Assembly (NCBI GenBank): GCA_024803745.1
Contig: JANJXV010000006.1
Location: 41,471,501 to 41,535,500, forward strand
Length of the DNA: 64,000 bases
Reading direction: 5' to 3'
Source of the DNA: Megascapheus bottae
Lineage: Eukaryota; Chordata; Mammalia; Rodentia; Geomyidae
The position numbers were made by a program, and so were the translations under genes. The notes below the pieces were generated by a model. The model searched no databases. It saw nothing but the letters and a program-made list of their open reading frames with translations, and was not told the origin of the DNA. Below, in pieces: positions 12,501 to 37,779 of this stretch. Positions within the stretch are counted from its first letter, which is position 1. Each line of letters starts with the position of its first letter.

Positions 12501-14517
12501 CATGAAGACCCGGGTTGATTCCTCGGTACCACATACATAGCAAAAAGCCAGAAGTGGTGCTGAGGCTCAAGTGGTAGAGTGCTAGCCTTGAGAAAGTCCA
12601 AGGACAGTGCTCAAGCCCTGAGCCCAAGCCCAGGACTGGCAAAAAAAAAAAATTAACAGTTGGGGAGGAGTTTAGCCTAGTGGTAGAGTACTTGCCTAAC
12701 ATGCATGAAGACCGGGGTTCAATTCCTCAATACCATATACATAGAAAAAAAGCTGGAAGTGGTGCTGAGGCTCAAGTAGCCCTACTCCTGGGCTTGGGTG
12801 TTGTCCCTGGGCTCTTCAGCTCAAGGTTACAACCCTACCCCTTGAGACACAGCTCCACTTCTGGTTTTGTGGTGGTTAATTGAGGATAAGAGTCTCAGAG
12901 ACTTTCTTACTTTCTTGCCTGGGTTGGTTTTGAACCCTGGTCCTCAGATCTCAGCCTTCTGAGTAGCTAGGATTACAAGCCTGAGCCACAGTGCCTGGCC
13001 CCATAGATTCTTATCTCCAATTAACCACAAGAAAACCAGAAGTGGTCCTGTAGGTCAAAGTAGTAAAACATATCCTTGAGGGAAAGAGCTCAGGAACAGT
13101 GTCCAGGCCCCAAGTTCAAACCCCACCACCAAACAAAAAGAAAAAGAAAAAAAAATTCCTTAGCTGACTTATAAAGTGGTAGCCCTACTGTTCAATCAAT
13201 AGCTTAATAATAACTTTTTTTTTTTTTTGGTCGATGGTGTAGCTTGAATTCAGGGCCTGGGCGCTAACCCTGAGCCTATGTTGAAAGCTAGCACTCTACC
13301 AATTTAGCGACAGAGCCACTCAGGTTTTTAAGTGGTTAACTGGAGTTAAGAATCTCATGGGAACTTGCCTGCCTAGACTGGCTTTGAACCACAATCCTCA
13401 GATGTCAGCCTCCTGAGTAGCTAGGATTACGGATGTGAGCCACTGACACCTGGCTAAAAAATTTATTAACAGTAATCAATTGAGCACCTTCATTTTGACC
13501 CAAAATTCTGAAATGGGTTCATGTAAAACTCAGAAATTACTGAGCACGGCTGAAATAATAAAGCAACACTATTCCCAGCACCATTTCAGGCCAAAGGGGA
13601 AATTACACCCCCCTCCTCAAAAACTTTTTTTTTCAGTGGCTGAGTGTGCCCTAGGGGTGGAATGCCTGTCTAGCATTTGCAAAGCCCTGGGTTTGATCCC
13701 CTGGTACCACAAACACACACACAAAAAAAGCCGGAAATGATATTGTGGTTCAAGTGGTAGAGTGCAAGCATTGAAAAAGTTCAAGGACAGTACCCTGGTC
13801 CTGAGTTTAAGACTAAGAAGAAAGAAAGGCGGGGGGGGGGGGGGTAGAAGAGGAGCATACTTCAAACCAATCCAAGCAGCCTGACTCTCTCCTTCGCACT
13901 GACAAAAGTGAGCAGCATCAAAGCAAGGCTAAGAATGAAGCTCCGCGGCAAAAGCGCGCTTGCTTAGCACTTACGGAGGGGTTTGATTTCCCAGCACCGG
14001 AAGGCAAAGGATGACGAGGGGAACCAGTAAAAGTACCCAAAGTAAATTAAATTTTCATATGATAACTTAGCTATTCTTGTCTTCAAGATTTTTTTTTCCG
14101 CCAGTTCTGAGCTTTGAATTCAGGTCCTTGAACACTTTTTAATGCTCAACGCTAGTTCTCTACACATTACCCGTCCGAGAAGAGATCAGTGCAGTTGGGA
14201 GTGGTTTCATCAGACTGACAGGAAAGGCTGACGCTACAAGCGAGGAATGACTCCCACAATTAAAGTTCATGTGTTCAGCTTCAAACTCCCCACACAAGCG
14301 CTTACCTGCTCTCTGGAGCCTTTTCCTGGGGCTCCGATCCCCCGGAATCCACCGCCGGCACATGTGTGGACTCCGCAGTCTTTGGAGCGGACTCGACTGC
14401 AGGCTCCGGTGGCTTGAGAGACTCCCGTCCACGCTGCGGTTGGGGTGCAGTGGTGCCCCTGGCGCCTACACCAGGCCTGACATTCGGCTTCACGCTTAGG
14501 CGTGCCCTGCGGAACAT
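2296..14517 (-). CDS. BDP1: BDP1, B'' subunit of TFIIIB, exons 1-6 (3' part outside window)
   Basis: BDP1 is the B'' subunit of transcription factor TFIIIB. It places RNA polymerase III on tRNA, 5S and U6 promoters in the nucleus. Six minus-strand coding exons join as 14517-14306, 11895-11619, 11100-10991, 8296-8237, 6640-6512 and 2429-2296. All have GT-AG borders, and the phases give 922 coding bases (307 codons plus one base) with no stop. The translation begins MFRRARLSVKPNVRPGVGAR and carries the family blocks SDRYRIYKAQKLREMLKEEL, MTMRDFIYYLP, TDDGPLLVPRVKVAEDGSI and LRTKGPCVVEENDPIFERGS. It ends in SKPWSNK, where the SANT/Myb domain that grips TBP-DNA begins. Human BDP1 is about 2,600 residues, so most of the protein lies past the left edge. 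I recognised it by recall of the human protein, and identity is near certain. The promoter faces SERF1 about 5 kb away. Confidence 0.97.
2755..3970 (+). mobile_element. L1 3'-end fragment broken by two SINEs
   Basis: Segments 2755-2885, 3108-3344 and 3571-3970 read continuously as the region downstream of LINE-1 ORF2 found in mammals, with signatures such as ATTCACAATAGCCAAGC and AATGTGGTAC. ID-dimer SINEs interrupt it at about 2887-3107 and 3345-3570. It is non-coding and dead. Plus-strand orientation is opposite to BDP1. Confidence 0.8.
3345..3570 (+). repeat. ID-dimer SINE nested in L1, ATA-repeat tail
   Basis: Direct repeats AATAATGGCATTT at 3332-3344 and 3571-3583 flank the element. The A tail has evolved into an (AAT)n microsatellite. 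This is a clear nested insertion, younger than the L1 fragment. Confidence 0.9.
3985..4300 (+). repeat. 7SL/ID SINE, internal-duplication form
   Basis: The B1-like head (CTGTAATCCTAGCTACTCAG) is followed by AGACTCTTATCTCC and an ID-like right half. Within the right half the unit ending AGCTCAGGRA-CAGTGCCCAG occurs twice (4147-4262). Confidence 0.75.
4680..5095 (-). repeat. Two minus-strand ID-dimer SINEs side by side
   Basis: One copy spans about 4700-4889 and a second about 4909-5093. Both read in reverse as GCCAGTCCTGGGGCTTGAAC through to CTAGGCAAGCACTCTACCA. Diverged copies. Confidence 0.75.
6512..6640 (-). CDS. BDP1: BDP1 coding exon 5
   Basis: This 129-base exon has acceptor TTTAGTAG|GCAAG and donor GAAAG|GTAAGT. 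It encodes an acidic stretch (NEEMEEETDD) and the conserved GPLLVPRVKVAEDGSIILDE. A 230-base purine tract lies about 100 bases upstream of its acceptor. Confidence 0.95.
6740..6972 (+). repeat. Purine (GGA/GAA) tract of about 230 bases
   Basis: The tract is almost pure G and A on the plus strand and therefore polypyrimidine in BDP1 pre-mRNA. It sits in intron 4 about 100 bases before the exon 5 acceptor. Long apparent reading frames here are low-complexity artefacts. Confidence 0.95.
7000..8236. other. BDP1 intron 4, SINE cluster
   Basis: Plus-strand 7SL/ID SINEs lie at about 7005-7250, 7340-7560 and 7595-7835. An ID-dimer lies at 7930-8145. No exon is seen. Confidence 0.7.
8237..8296 (-). 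CDS. BDP1: BDP1 coding exon 4
   Basis: This 60-base exon has acceptor TTTAATAG|TTCTTC and donor AGAGA|GTAAGT. It encodes SSLEQEKKNEKSLTSVQPR, a charged linker close to the human one. Phase is kept from exon 3 into exon 5. Confidence 0.92.
8826..9032 (-). repeat. ID-dimer SINE with target-site duplication
   Basis: The reverse-oriented copy begins with a 21-base T run. Its flanks repeat TCTTGTTTGTT at 8815-8825 and 9033-9043. It lies in BDP1 intron 3 in the same orientation as the gene. Confidence 0.87.
9325..10126 (+). mobile_element. L1 3' end with tail
   Basis: The segment carries late-L1 signatures (TTTACCATAGCAAAGATATG, GATGATTGGATCACGAAG), then a G-rich 3' UTR (AAGGGAAGGGGGAAAATGAG) and the terminal TATCAATATGTGAGAAGTAA before an A tail. 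A 131-codon open stretch inside it (9354-9749) is a remnant, not a gene. A similar 3' end occurs reversed in SMN intron 7. Confidence 0.8.
10245..10830 (+). repeat. Three consecutive ID-type SINEs
   Basis: A truncated copy (about 10245-10380) is followed by a full copy (10384-10586) and a third (about 10650-10820). The cluster runs into an (AT)n/(GT)n microsatellite at 10828-10900. It lies just downstream of BDP1 exon 3 (intron 3). Confidence 0.75.
10991..11100 (-). CDS. BDP1: BDP1 coding exon 3
   Basis: The acceptor is TTTATGTAG|AAACAATGG and the donor ATGGC|GTAAGT. It encodes KQWKNKYGITESQ and then SKMTMRDFIYYLPDKNPM, both conserved in BDP1. Confidence 0.95.
11619..11895 (-). CDS. BDP1: BDP1 coding exon 2
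   Basis: The acceptor is TTTCAACAG|GGATG and the donor GAAG|GTGAGG. It encodes a Ser/Thr-rich stretch (VSQRRKR, SVSVPSQSHPLST) followed by the conserved basic helix SDRYRIYKAQKLREMLKEEL. It is 277 bases long and ends on a complete codon. Confidence 0.95.
12012..13455. other. BDP1 intron 1 SINE block
   Basis: The block holds, in order, a minus ID-dimer (about 12012-12225), a plus 7SL/ID (12228-12445), a plus ID-dimer (12455-12653), a truncated plus ID head (12661-12780), a minus 7SL/ID right half (12780-13005), a plus fragment (13005-13150) and a minus 7SL/ID (13215-13455). Another plus ID-dimer follows at 13630-13815, with a G run at 13831-13844. Confidence 0.7.
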
Positions 14518-14900
14518 GGCGGAGCCAGGGGGCCCCGGGACGCGGCTTCCACCGCCGCGCCCAGCGCAGAGCCCCAAGCACGGCCGGAAACCGCGTTAGG
14601 ACCTCCGCCCTCCCCACAAAGCCAGACCAAAGCCAGCGGCCGCTACCGCAGTTTTGCGCCCCTACCGCCGCCTCCTTTCTCCCGCCGCCGCCTCTTCTTC
14701 ATGACCCTGCCACACGAATGCCTAAATTTCTCCCTCCTCCCGGATCCCGGCCCCGTAGAGGGCGCAGGCACCGTCGCGTAATCATTCGGCGCCCAGCGAT
14801 GACGTCTGACCACGGCGCCGGGAGCCATGGTAACTGCGAGCGCCTCGGTTAGGTTACCTGCACGCCGGAAGTGGAGGCGCAGAGGCGTGCGCTCTGCCGT
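14290..14900. promoter_or_regulatory. BDP1 CpG-island promoter and 5' UTR
   Basis: CpG-rich sequence covers exon 1 and the upstream flank. Visible candidate sites are a CRE-like TGACGTCT at 14800-14807, an RFX X-box-like GGAGCCATGGTAAC at 14821-14834 and an ETS/GABP-type CCGGAAGTG at 14865-14873. There is no TATA box at a credible distance. The start of transcription cannot be placed from sequence alone. Confidence 0.7.
14306..14517 (-). CDS. BDP1: BDP1 coding exon 1
   Basis: The start codon at 14517-14515 has a CCGCC context. The exon encodes 70 residues plus two bases and ends at the donor AG|GTAAGC. It lies in a CpG-rich segment. The residues match the known BDP1 N-terminus from the first methionine, and this decided the start. 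Confidence 0.95.
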
Positions 14901-15869
14901 CCCCTGTGCCTTTCAGCCGTGGCTGAGAGGAAAGGAAGCAGTAGCCCGGTCATTAGCTTTAATTTACTTAATTTTTTTTTTCCTTCTCGATATTTGAAGA
15001 CTCCAACTCAGCGTCTCCCGCATGCAGACTACATTCTAACCACTGAGCTGCGCACACACTATGAACTCACACCCGAGACAAGCGGTTAAAATCGCTGCTA
15101 CATTTTTGGTGTTTGCTAGGTTGGAGCTCAGGATCTTCGCCTAGTCCCGCAGTTTTGTTTTGTTTTGTTTTGTGGGGGTTACTGTTGTTTGGTTTTTGAC
15201 TTTTGTGTTGGTCCTGGAAGTAGAGCCTTTGCTCAAGGGATAGGGCTGTGGCCTTGAGCTGAAGAGCTCAGGGACAGTGCCCAGGCCGAGTTCAAGCCCC
15301 ATAACCCACAAAAAGAGAAAATAAAAATGTGTTGGTCCTAGGCTTGAACGCCAAACCTGGACGCTCACCCTGAACTTTTACCCTCAAAGCTAGAACCCTA
15401 CCACTTGATTCACAGCTCCACTTCCGGATTTCTGGTGGTTAATTGGAGGTGACAATCTCGTAGACTTTCCTGCCAACAGTGGCTTAGAACCAGAAACCTT
15501 AGAGCTCAGCCTCCTATGTAGCTGGAATTGCAGGCATAAGTCATCATGCCAGGCCTAATCCCTTAGATTTTTGCTTAAAGCTAGTGCTCTACCCCTGGAA
15601 CCACAGCTCCATTTCTGACTTTTTGCTTACTCAAAGATGAGAGTTTCACAGACTTTCCTGCCCAGACTGGCTCCAAACTGTGATCCTCAGATGTCAGCCT
15701 CCTAATAACTAGGATTAAAGGCAAGAGCTACCTGCCCTTGGCTTAACTGCGTGTAAAAACCCTTAAAAAATGACTTGGAATGTGGTTTAGTGATAGAGTG
15801 GGAGCCTTGAGCAAAAGAAGCACAGGGACAGCACCTATGACCTGAGTTCAAATCGTGAGACTTGCACTG

Positions 15870-15901
<32 letters not shown>

Positions 15902-16270
15902 TGCCAAATTAATAACAAATCATGAAAAGAATAAAATCCTGAACTGAATGGAAAGGTGGATCATCTGGAAGGAAAAAGGAAAAAGTCCTCTCAAAAGTAG
16001 GAAAGCAAGGGTGAAAGAGAGAAGAGAGAGCCAGGCACCGTGGCTCACACCTGTAATCCTAGCTACTGGAGATTGAGATCTGAGGATCACTGTTCTAAGA
16101 CAGCTCTGGCACTAAATAATGTGAGACTCTCAATCTCTAGAAAATGGGAAGTAGGGCTGAGGTTCAAGGGATAAAGAGCTCAGGGACAATGCCCATGCCC
16201 AAAGGTGGTAGCTATGAGCTGAATAGCTCAGGGACAGCGCCCAGACCAAGTTCAAGCCCCATGACCCACC

Positions 16271-16333
<63 letters not shown>

Positions 16334-16396
16334 AAAGAAACTAAGTCTGTGTTCCTTTCAGTAATCTAGAAAGAGAAATTAACGTGTGTTTGTGTG

Positions 16397-16436
<40 letters not shown>

Positions 16437-18640
16437 TGTATTTAAAGCTCAAGAGCTCAGTGCCTAGGACATGAAAAATCTCTGAGTCTAATGAGAAAAA
16501 GAAGGCCATGGAAGGAAGGGAAAAAAGGAAGGACATTATTGAAAAAAGAACACAGTACTGAAGATGTCTCAGGAATCCTGAAGCAACTGCCAGGAGGATG
16601 TAACTACGAGAGTATGAATAGGGTTTTTTTGGAGGGTGGGCAGGGGGCAGTATTGGGGCTGAGATCTGAGAATCATGGTTCAAAGCCAACCCAGGCCAGC
16701 AAGTTTGTGAGACTCTTATCTCCAATTAACCAGCAAAATGCTAGTGGAGCTGTAATTAAAGTGATAGGAACTTATCTTTGTGAAAAACTAAGGGATAGCA
16801 CCCAGGCCCTGAAGTACTAGTACCAGTACTAGTACTAGTGCCGCTAAATTAAAAAAAAAAAAAACAAAACAGGTTCACTAAGCAGAAACAGACATTTGGA
16901 GTGTAAATAGTATTGAGGAAGGAGGAGGGGCACAGGAATAGGAAAGCAAGGTAAGAGTAACTATAATAGCTTAATACATTAAGAGCTACCATGTGTGGGC
17001 TGGAAGCCTTTTTTGCCATTCCCAGAGCTTGAACTCAGGGCCTGAGCTCAGTCCTTGGGCTTTCTCAAGGCTAGAGCTCTACTACGTGATCCTACCACTT
17101 CCAACTTTTTCTGTGTATGTGGTACCGAGGAATGAAACCTGGATCTTTGTGCATGCTAGGCAAGCACTCTTACCACTAGGCAAAACTCCCAGCCTGGGCA
17201 GGAAGCTATTTTATGTGTGTGCCAGTACTGAGACTTGAAGTTGGGTCTCAGGCCTGGCTTTTCTCTGCTCAATGCTGGTGCTCTACCTCTTGAACCACAC
17301 CCTGTTTCCAGCTTTCTGCTGGTTAATTGGATTATTCTTCTGGGGCTGGCTTCAAACTTGAGCCCTAAGTAGCTAGGATTATAGATGTGAGCCACTGGCC
17401 CCCAAATAAGGCAAGAAGCTTATTTGTGTGTGTGGGGGGGGGACTGATAGTCCCAGAGCTTTGTGTTCAAGGCTAGTGTTCTAACACCTGAACTATAGCT
17501 CTACTTCAGCTTTCCTGTGGTTAATTGGAGGTAAGGGTCTGACGGACTTTCCTGACCAAGCTGGCTTTGAACCATATCATCACATCTCAGTCTCCTAAAC
17601 AGGTAGGGTTATAGGCAGGAGCTATCCAGCTCAGGAAGCTTTTAACATAGTGAAATAAGTGTGTCTAAGCTCACACAGAAGCTAATTTATAAAGCTTGAC
17701 TTTTAACCCAGATACCCTATATCCAATTTCTTCCACCTTTTTTTTTTTTTCAGTTGTGGAGCAACCTGGGTGCTGTCTCTGAGCTCTTTTGGTGGTTAGT
17801 TGGAGATAAGAGTCTCACAGACTTTCTGGCTATCACCTTTTATAAAAATATAACAAATTTTGAAGTCTGATAATATGTACTTGGGGATACATTTCTACTT
17901 TTTTGGGGGAAAGGGGCTTACCTATACTTTTTTTTTTTTTTTTGCCAGTCCTGGGCTTGAGCTCAGGGTCTGAGCTTGGACTTTCTCAAGGCTAGAGCTC
18001 TACCACTTGAGCCTCAGCACCACTTCTGGCTTTTTTTTTTTCTATGTATGTGGTACCGAGGAATCGAACCCGGGTCTTCATGCATGCTAGGCAAGCACTT
18101 TAACCACTAGGCCAAACTCCCGGCCCCCTTACCTATACTTTTATATATATTTTTAATAGTCTGATGGGTGCTGCTAGCTCAGGCCTGTAGTCCTAGCTAA
18201 TCAGGAGGTTGAGATCTGAGTCTCATGGCTCCAAGTCAGCCGCAGCAGGAAAAGTTCAAAGTGAGACTCTTACCTCCAATTAACCACCAGAAAACTTGAA
18301 GTGGAGTTGTGGCTTTGAACAGAAGCGCTTAGGGACAGCACCCAGGCCCAGAGTTCAAATCCGATGACCAACAAAAATAAATATTCCATAAGAAATACTC
18401 TCGGGGAAAAAAAATGGCAAGCAAAGGGGTGCTGTTGTCTGAGGGAGCTGAAACTCTAGAATGGATGTTCAAAACAAGTTCAGGCAGGAAATCCTGTGAG
18501 ACTAGTATCTCCAATTAACCAAAGTCATAAGTGGAGTGTGGATCAAGGGATGGAGTGACAGCTAGATGCAGAAAAATCTGATAGGCGGAGTTCAAGCTCC
18601 AACACCACCGCCCCCCCTCAAAAAACCCCACAAAGCCAAT
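14901..18640. other. BDP1-SERF1 intergenic retroposon and microsatellite zone
   Basis: No gene is seen. SINE pieces lie at about 15190-15560, 15560-15740, 16027-16270, 16660-16850, 17009-17195 (minus ID-dimer), 17210-17640, 17925-18127 (minus ID-dimer, young) and 18165-18620. Microsatellites: (CA)n 15876-15901, (GA)n 16273-16330, (GT)n 16387-16436. Confidence 0.7.
16273..16436 (+). repeat. (GA)n and (GT)n microsatellites
   Basis: About 28 GA units are followed 57 bases later by an interrupted GT run. The GA run grows out of the end of a 7SL/ID SINE (16027-16270), where a SINE tail would be expected. Confidence 0.95.
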
Positions 18641-19485
18641 CAAACAAGAAGCCACCAGGTAAGTGTCCATGAGCAGGCCAGCTCTCCAGCCTTCCTGGCA
18701 GCTGGTCCGATTCTGGTTAATCCAGAATCTGACACTTCCGAATCCGCCCGCCCCGCGACTTTTTGTGGTTGGTCTTGGTCTTGGGGCTTGTGAGTAAGCA
18801 ACCAACCACTGGAGCGACCGCGTCCCCCGTGACAAAGGGTGCAACAGGACATGCAAGCACTGGGCTCCTCGTCAACTTCGACGGCCACCTCCGCCAGGTC
18901 CTACTTGTTAGGGTTCTGCAGAAGGAGACCCACGGAACCCTACCTCTCAGGGCGCGTGCTGGACTGAGGGAGGAAAACATACGGGACCCCCCACGCCCAC
19001 CCGCACAGTGAACGCCCAGGGTGTCCAGGCGTCTCGTCGTCCCCCCCCCCGTCCGCCCCTGCAAGCAGTCCACGGTGGAGAAGTTAGGTCGTGTTTACTG
19101 TCGCTTGTCACTAAAAGCTGCAGGTAGGGCTCCGGAGCGTGGATCGCCCTAAGGAAGAGCTGTCGTCGCCGCCGCCGCCTTCTGCGCGCCCCGAGGTCTC
19201 CGAACCGCAGCAGGAGTGCGCACAAGCCCGGGAGGGGCGTGGCCGACTCCCGCCCGGCGTCCGCCCCGCCCCCGGAGCGCGCACGCGCCGTGGCTCTCCG
19301 GCCACGCCGCCGCTGTTGTCAGGCCCGTGGGCGGGGCCGCGAAGCTGACCCGGCCGCGGAGTCGCCCGCCGGAGGCCCCTCGCGGGCTCAGCCTGGCAGA
19401 TCCCGGGGCCCACCGCAGCCCAGCGTACCGAGGCAGCCGTTGCTTTTCCGAGTCGCTGTTCTTCAAGATCCGTCGGGTGATCGGC

Positions 19486-24427
<4,942 letters not shown>

Positions 24428-24610
24428 TGACTGGCTCGTTGGAAAACCTGGGTGCTACTGCCATTGGGGTGCATCATAAGCTCTAAGATCAAGATTTCTT
24501 AAGTAAACACTCATTACCTGTGTTATAAAACTGTCTATTTTAAACTTTGCTTCTCAATTTGACTAAGTGTTATGCATTAAAACCATTCTTCAAAAATAAA
24601 ACACTGACCA
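24428..24610 (+). terminator. SERF1 3' UTR with poly-A signal
   Basis: Unique sequence follows the stop, and an AATAAA hexamer lies at 24595-24600. Cleavage is expected shortly after. A UTR of about 180 bases is plausible for this gene. Confidence 0.7.
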
Positions 24611-27600
24611 TGCATGTATCCTACTGGTGAATGTTATTTTTATCAGCAGTGAAACTTAATATGTAATTTATTAGATAGATAATGAGAATGAGAGTCGAAA
24701 CTCTTATGGATTTTATTAAAACAGATCTTTCAAAGTAAAGCTTATCATTAGGGTAGATGTGGAACTCTGCGGCAGAAACCTTGCCTAGCATGAGTGCTGC
24801 CTTGGCTAACCTCCCAGCACCACACAAACACACAATTATTGTCTAAAAGAATTTTAAGGTCCATTTTTTGCAATCAATTCATTTGCTTGAAAAATTAACA
24901 GTCAGCCTAAACCATTTTGCAAGCCAACTAAACTAAATGGATATAAACTACATAAGAGGGCTCAGTAAGAATTGGACTTGTGACTTTAAAAGAAAATTGC
25001 TAGGTACCAGTGGCTAACATCTATAATCTTAGCTACTCAGTAGGCTGAGATCTGAGGATCTGTTTAAAACCAGCCTGGGCAGCCAAGTTTGTGAGACTGT
25101 TATCTGCAGTTAATCACGAAAACCCAGCAGTGGTGCTACAGCTGAAGTGGTATAGTCTTGAGCCAAAAACTAAGATGGCACCCCTTAGCTTTGAGTTTGA
25201 ACTGCAGAACAAGCACCCCCCCAAAAAAAATCACTTTTCTGAGACATGATCTCACTATGTACTCCTGGCTGACCTCAAACTCTTGATCCTCTTGCTTCAG
25301 CCTCCCAGTGTTAGGAAAATAGGGATTCAATACCATAAAATTAATTGTGTTATATTTTAGTCTACTCTGAGTTTCTTTAAAAAAAAAAGTTTTAGCCTGG
25401 TGCCAGTAATCCTACCTATTCAGGAGGCTGAGATTTGAGGATCATATCTGAAGACAGTGCAGGTAGGAGAGTCTGTAAGAATATCTTTAGATATCCAAAA
25501 AGTTGGATAAGTGTTTCTTAAGTGGTAGAGTTCTAGCTTTGAGCAAAAAAGGTCAGACAACACTCAAATCTTGAGTTTAAGCACCATGATTGATCAAGAA
25601 AAAAACTGGGGGGGCCGGGGAAGGGGGCTGGGAGTTTGGCCTAGTGTTAGAGTGCTTGCCTAGCATGCACAAAGCCCTGGGTTTGATTCTCCATACCACA
25701 TACATAGAAAAAGCTGGAAGTGGTGCTGTGGCTCAATTGGCAGAGTGCTAGCCTTGAGCAAAATAAAGTCCATGGACAGTGCCCAGCCCTTGAGTTCAAG
25801 CCCCAGGACAGGCAACAAAAAACAAAAACAAACAAAAAAATGTAACTTGTCAATTTGGCCTGGGTGTCATTCAAGTGGTGGAACATTTAGGGAATAGCAT
25901 GCTTGAGGGTTCAATCCCCAGCAAAACCAAACCAAAACAACTACAGAATCTTTGCACAGAGAAATAAGCAAGAACACAAACACTTTTTTTTTTTTTTTTT
26001 TTTTTGCCAGTCCTGGGCTTGAGCTCAGGGTCTGAGCACTGTCCTTGGATTTTCTCAAGACTAGAGCTCTACCACCTGACCCACAGCACCACTTCTTTTT
26101 CTGTTTATGTGGTACCGAGGAATCGAATCCGGGTCTTCGTGCTTGCTAGGCAAGCACTCTACTGCTAGGCCAAACTCCCGGCCCTCACAAAAACTTTTAT
26201 GTAATAAGTTGTATTTGCTTTTGTTTTGGGTTTTGGTTTTGGGGGTTTTTTTTGTTGGTTGGATAGTTTAGCGTGATTGGGTTTGAGTCTGCAATTTATA
26301 GGGATTGAATTCAGGGTTGTAACTGGCAAAGAGGCAAGAGCTATGTACCACTTGAGCCATATTTCTAGCCCTGCTTTTCATGGTTTTGGGTTTTTATGGG
26401 GGGCAGGGTGCTGGTTCTATGGCTTGAACTCTATGCCTGGGCCTTGAGCCTTTGTGCTCAAGACTAACAATTGGCCACTTGAGCCACAGTTCCACTTCTG
26501 GAACTGTGAGAGTCTCAAGGACTTTCCTTTCTGGCTGGCTTTGAACTGTAAACAGATCCCAGCTCCTTGAGTTGCTAGGATTATAGGTAGAAGTCACTTT
26601 TATCCTGAGATAGTCACATTTTGAATGTTAGTGATAATTCTGAAACCTATTTCCTTGTCTTCAGGACATTGTACTAGAGTACCATGTGAAGTACAACAGA
26701 AAAGATAACCAAATCATTTTTCCTATATTGTTGTTGTTGTTGTTGTTATTTTGTCAGTCATGGGGCTTGACCTCTGGGCCTGGGCTCTGTCCCTGAACTC
26801 TTCAGCTCAAGGCTAGTGCTCTACCACTTGATTCACAGCACCACTTCTGGCTGGTTTACTGGTTAATTGGAAATGAAAGTCTCATAGACCTTCATGCCTG
26901 TGGTGGCTTTGAACCCTGATCCTCAGATCTCAGTCTCTTGAGTAGTTCGGCTACAGGGGTGAGTCACTGACGTGTGGCTTTTCTATATTATTTACAACCA
27001 TCTTAAATGTTATTAGGGTCATTATTTGAAATCTTCTGTTTTGTATTTTACATAAATATATCTTTATGTAAAAAAAAATACCTCAGATCTTAGCCTCCTG
27101 AGTAGCTAGGTTTATTGGTGTGAGCCACCATCACTCAACTGGAAGATATTCTTATTTTTATTTATATATTTATTTACTTTGTGAGTCCTGAGGCTTAAAC
27201 TCTGGGTGTGGGCACTCTCCCTGAGCTTCTTTTGCTTAAGGCTAGCCCTCTACCACTTTTGCCACAGTGCCACTTCTGACATTCTCTGTTTATTCGGTAC
27301 TGAGGAATTGAACCCAAGCACTCTACTACTAAGTCACATTCCCAGTTACAGGTAACTTTGTGTGTGGGAGGGGGGGATGGGTCATAGGGCTTGAACTCTG
27401 GGCCTGGGAGCTGACCCTGAGCTCTTCAGCTTAAGTCTACCACCCTACCCCTGGGTCTGGGCATTGTCCCTGAGGTCTTCAGCTCACGGCTAGTGCCCAA
27501 CCCTCGAGCCAAGCCCCACTTGCCACTTTCTAGAGGTTCATTGGAGATAAGAGTCTCAGGTCTTTTGTGCCCGGGCTGGCTTTGAACCCTGATCCTCAGA

Positions 27601-28190
27601 TCTCAGCCTCTTGAGCAGCTAGGAGTACAGGCATCAGCCACTGTGCCTGGCTCCAATATTAATTTTAAAAAGTAATGCATGGCTGGGAGTTTGGCCTGGT
27701 GGTAGAGTGCTTGCTTATCATGCACGAAGACCCTGGTTTGATTCCTTGGTACCACATGCATTGTAGTGCAGTGTAAATACTTAGTACCTCATCATGTGTG
27801 TGTGTTCACAGGAATTTATAGATCCGCCTGCCCCTAACAAGGTTGTAAGAAGAAAATTTACATAAAGCTCTTCAAAGCATGTTAAAGAATGGTGGCTTTA
27901 ATACTGATTATCTTCCAGCTGCCCATTTTATTGTTTACCTCTATTTTTAAATAATATTATTTCAACATCGCTTAGGAAGAAAACTGCCATTCAACAAAGC
28001 AGTCGGTGACTGCAACGTGTTTACTTTTATTTTCTGAATTACAATTAGTAACTTCTAAGGAAATGTAGTGTTCCAACCGTCATAGAATCATGTTAATAAA
28101 GTATAACAAAGAGAAGTGATAGAAGAGGAAGAAGAAAAAGAGAAAAAAGGAGGAGGAGGAAGAGGAAGAAGAAAGGAAGCACGTGTAGCA
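24611..28190. other. SERF1-SMN intergenic region
   Basis: SINEs lie at about 24990-25230, 25395-25600, 25625-25840 (plus ID-dimer), 25983-26184 (minus ID-dimer), 26380-26600, 26740-26985, 27175-27345, 27370-27655 and 27682-27770. A reverse B1-like monomer lies at 25235-25325. Sequence from 27780 to 28110 is unique and includes an exon-like stretch at 27812-27865 (see findings). A purine tract at 28117-28180 precedes the SMN promoter. Confidence 0.7.
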
Positions 28191-28334
28191 GACGTAAAAA
28201 GCGGAAACCTTCGCGGAGAGCGTGGTGTCCGCCCACGAGCCTCTTCCGGTCCCAGAAGCCCCCGGCGCGGAAGTCGTCATCCGGCGGCGACGCGGCGACG
28301 AACGCTGTGCCAAGCATCCGACTGGGGGCCCAAC

Positions 28335-37529
<9,195 letters not shown>

Positions 37530-37589
37530 GGAGTAAGTCTGCTGTCATAAAAATGAATCTTTGGTATCAATTTTTTGTTTGCTTTATTG

Positions 37590-37710
37590 TCGGGGTAATG
37601 TATAGACTGGTTATAGTTATATTCGTCAGGTAGTGGGTGCATTGCTTCTCACACATTGATACCCCTTCTCATGTTTTTGTCCCTGTTTCCCACCCCCCAC
37701 CTTCTTTTGT
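37590..37710 (-). mobile_element. Reversed L1 3'-end fragment in SMN intron 7
   Basis: The segment reads ACACATTGATACCCCTTCTC and TGTTTTTGTCCCTG. This is the reverse complement of the 3' UTR seen in the L1 at 9970-10110. It begins about 60 bases after exon 7 and is antisense to SMN. Confidence 0.7.
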
Positions 37711-37779
37711 ATCACTTTTAAAGTCTGTGGAAAACAAATGTTTTGGATATTTTTTTTTTTAATGAAAAGTTAAAAGCAA

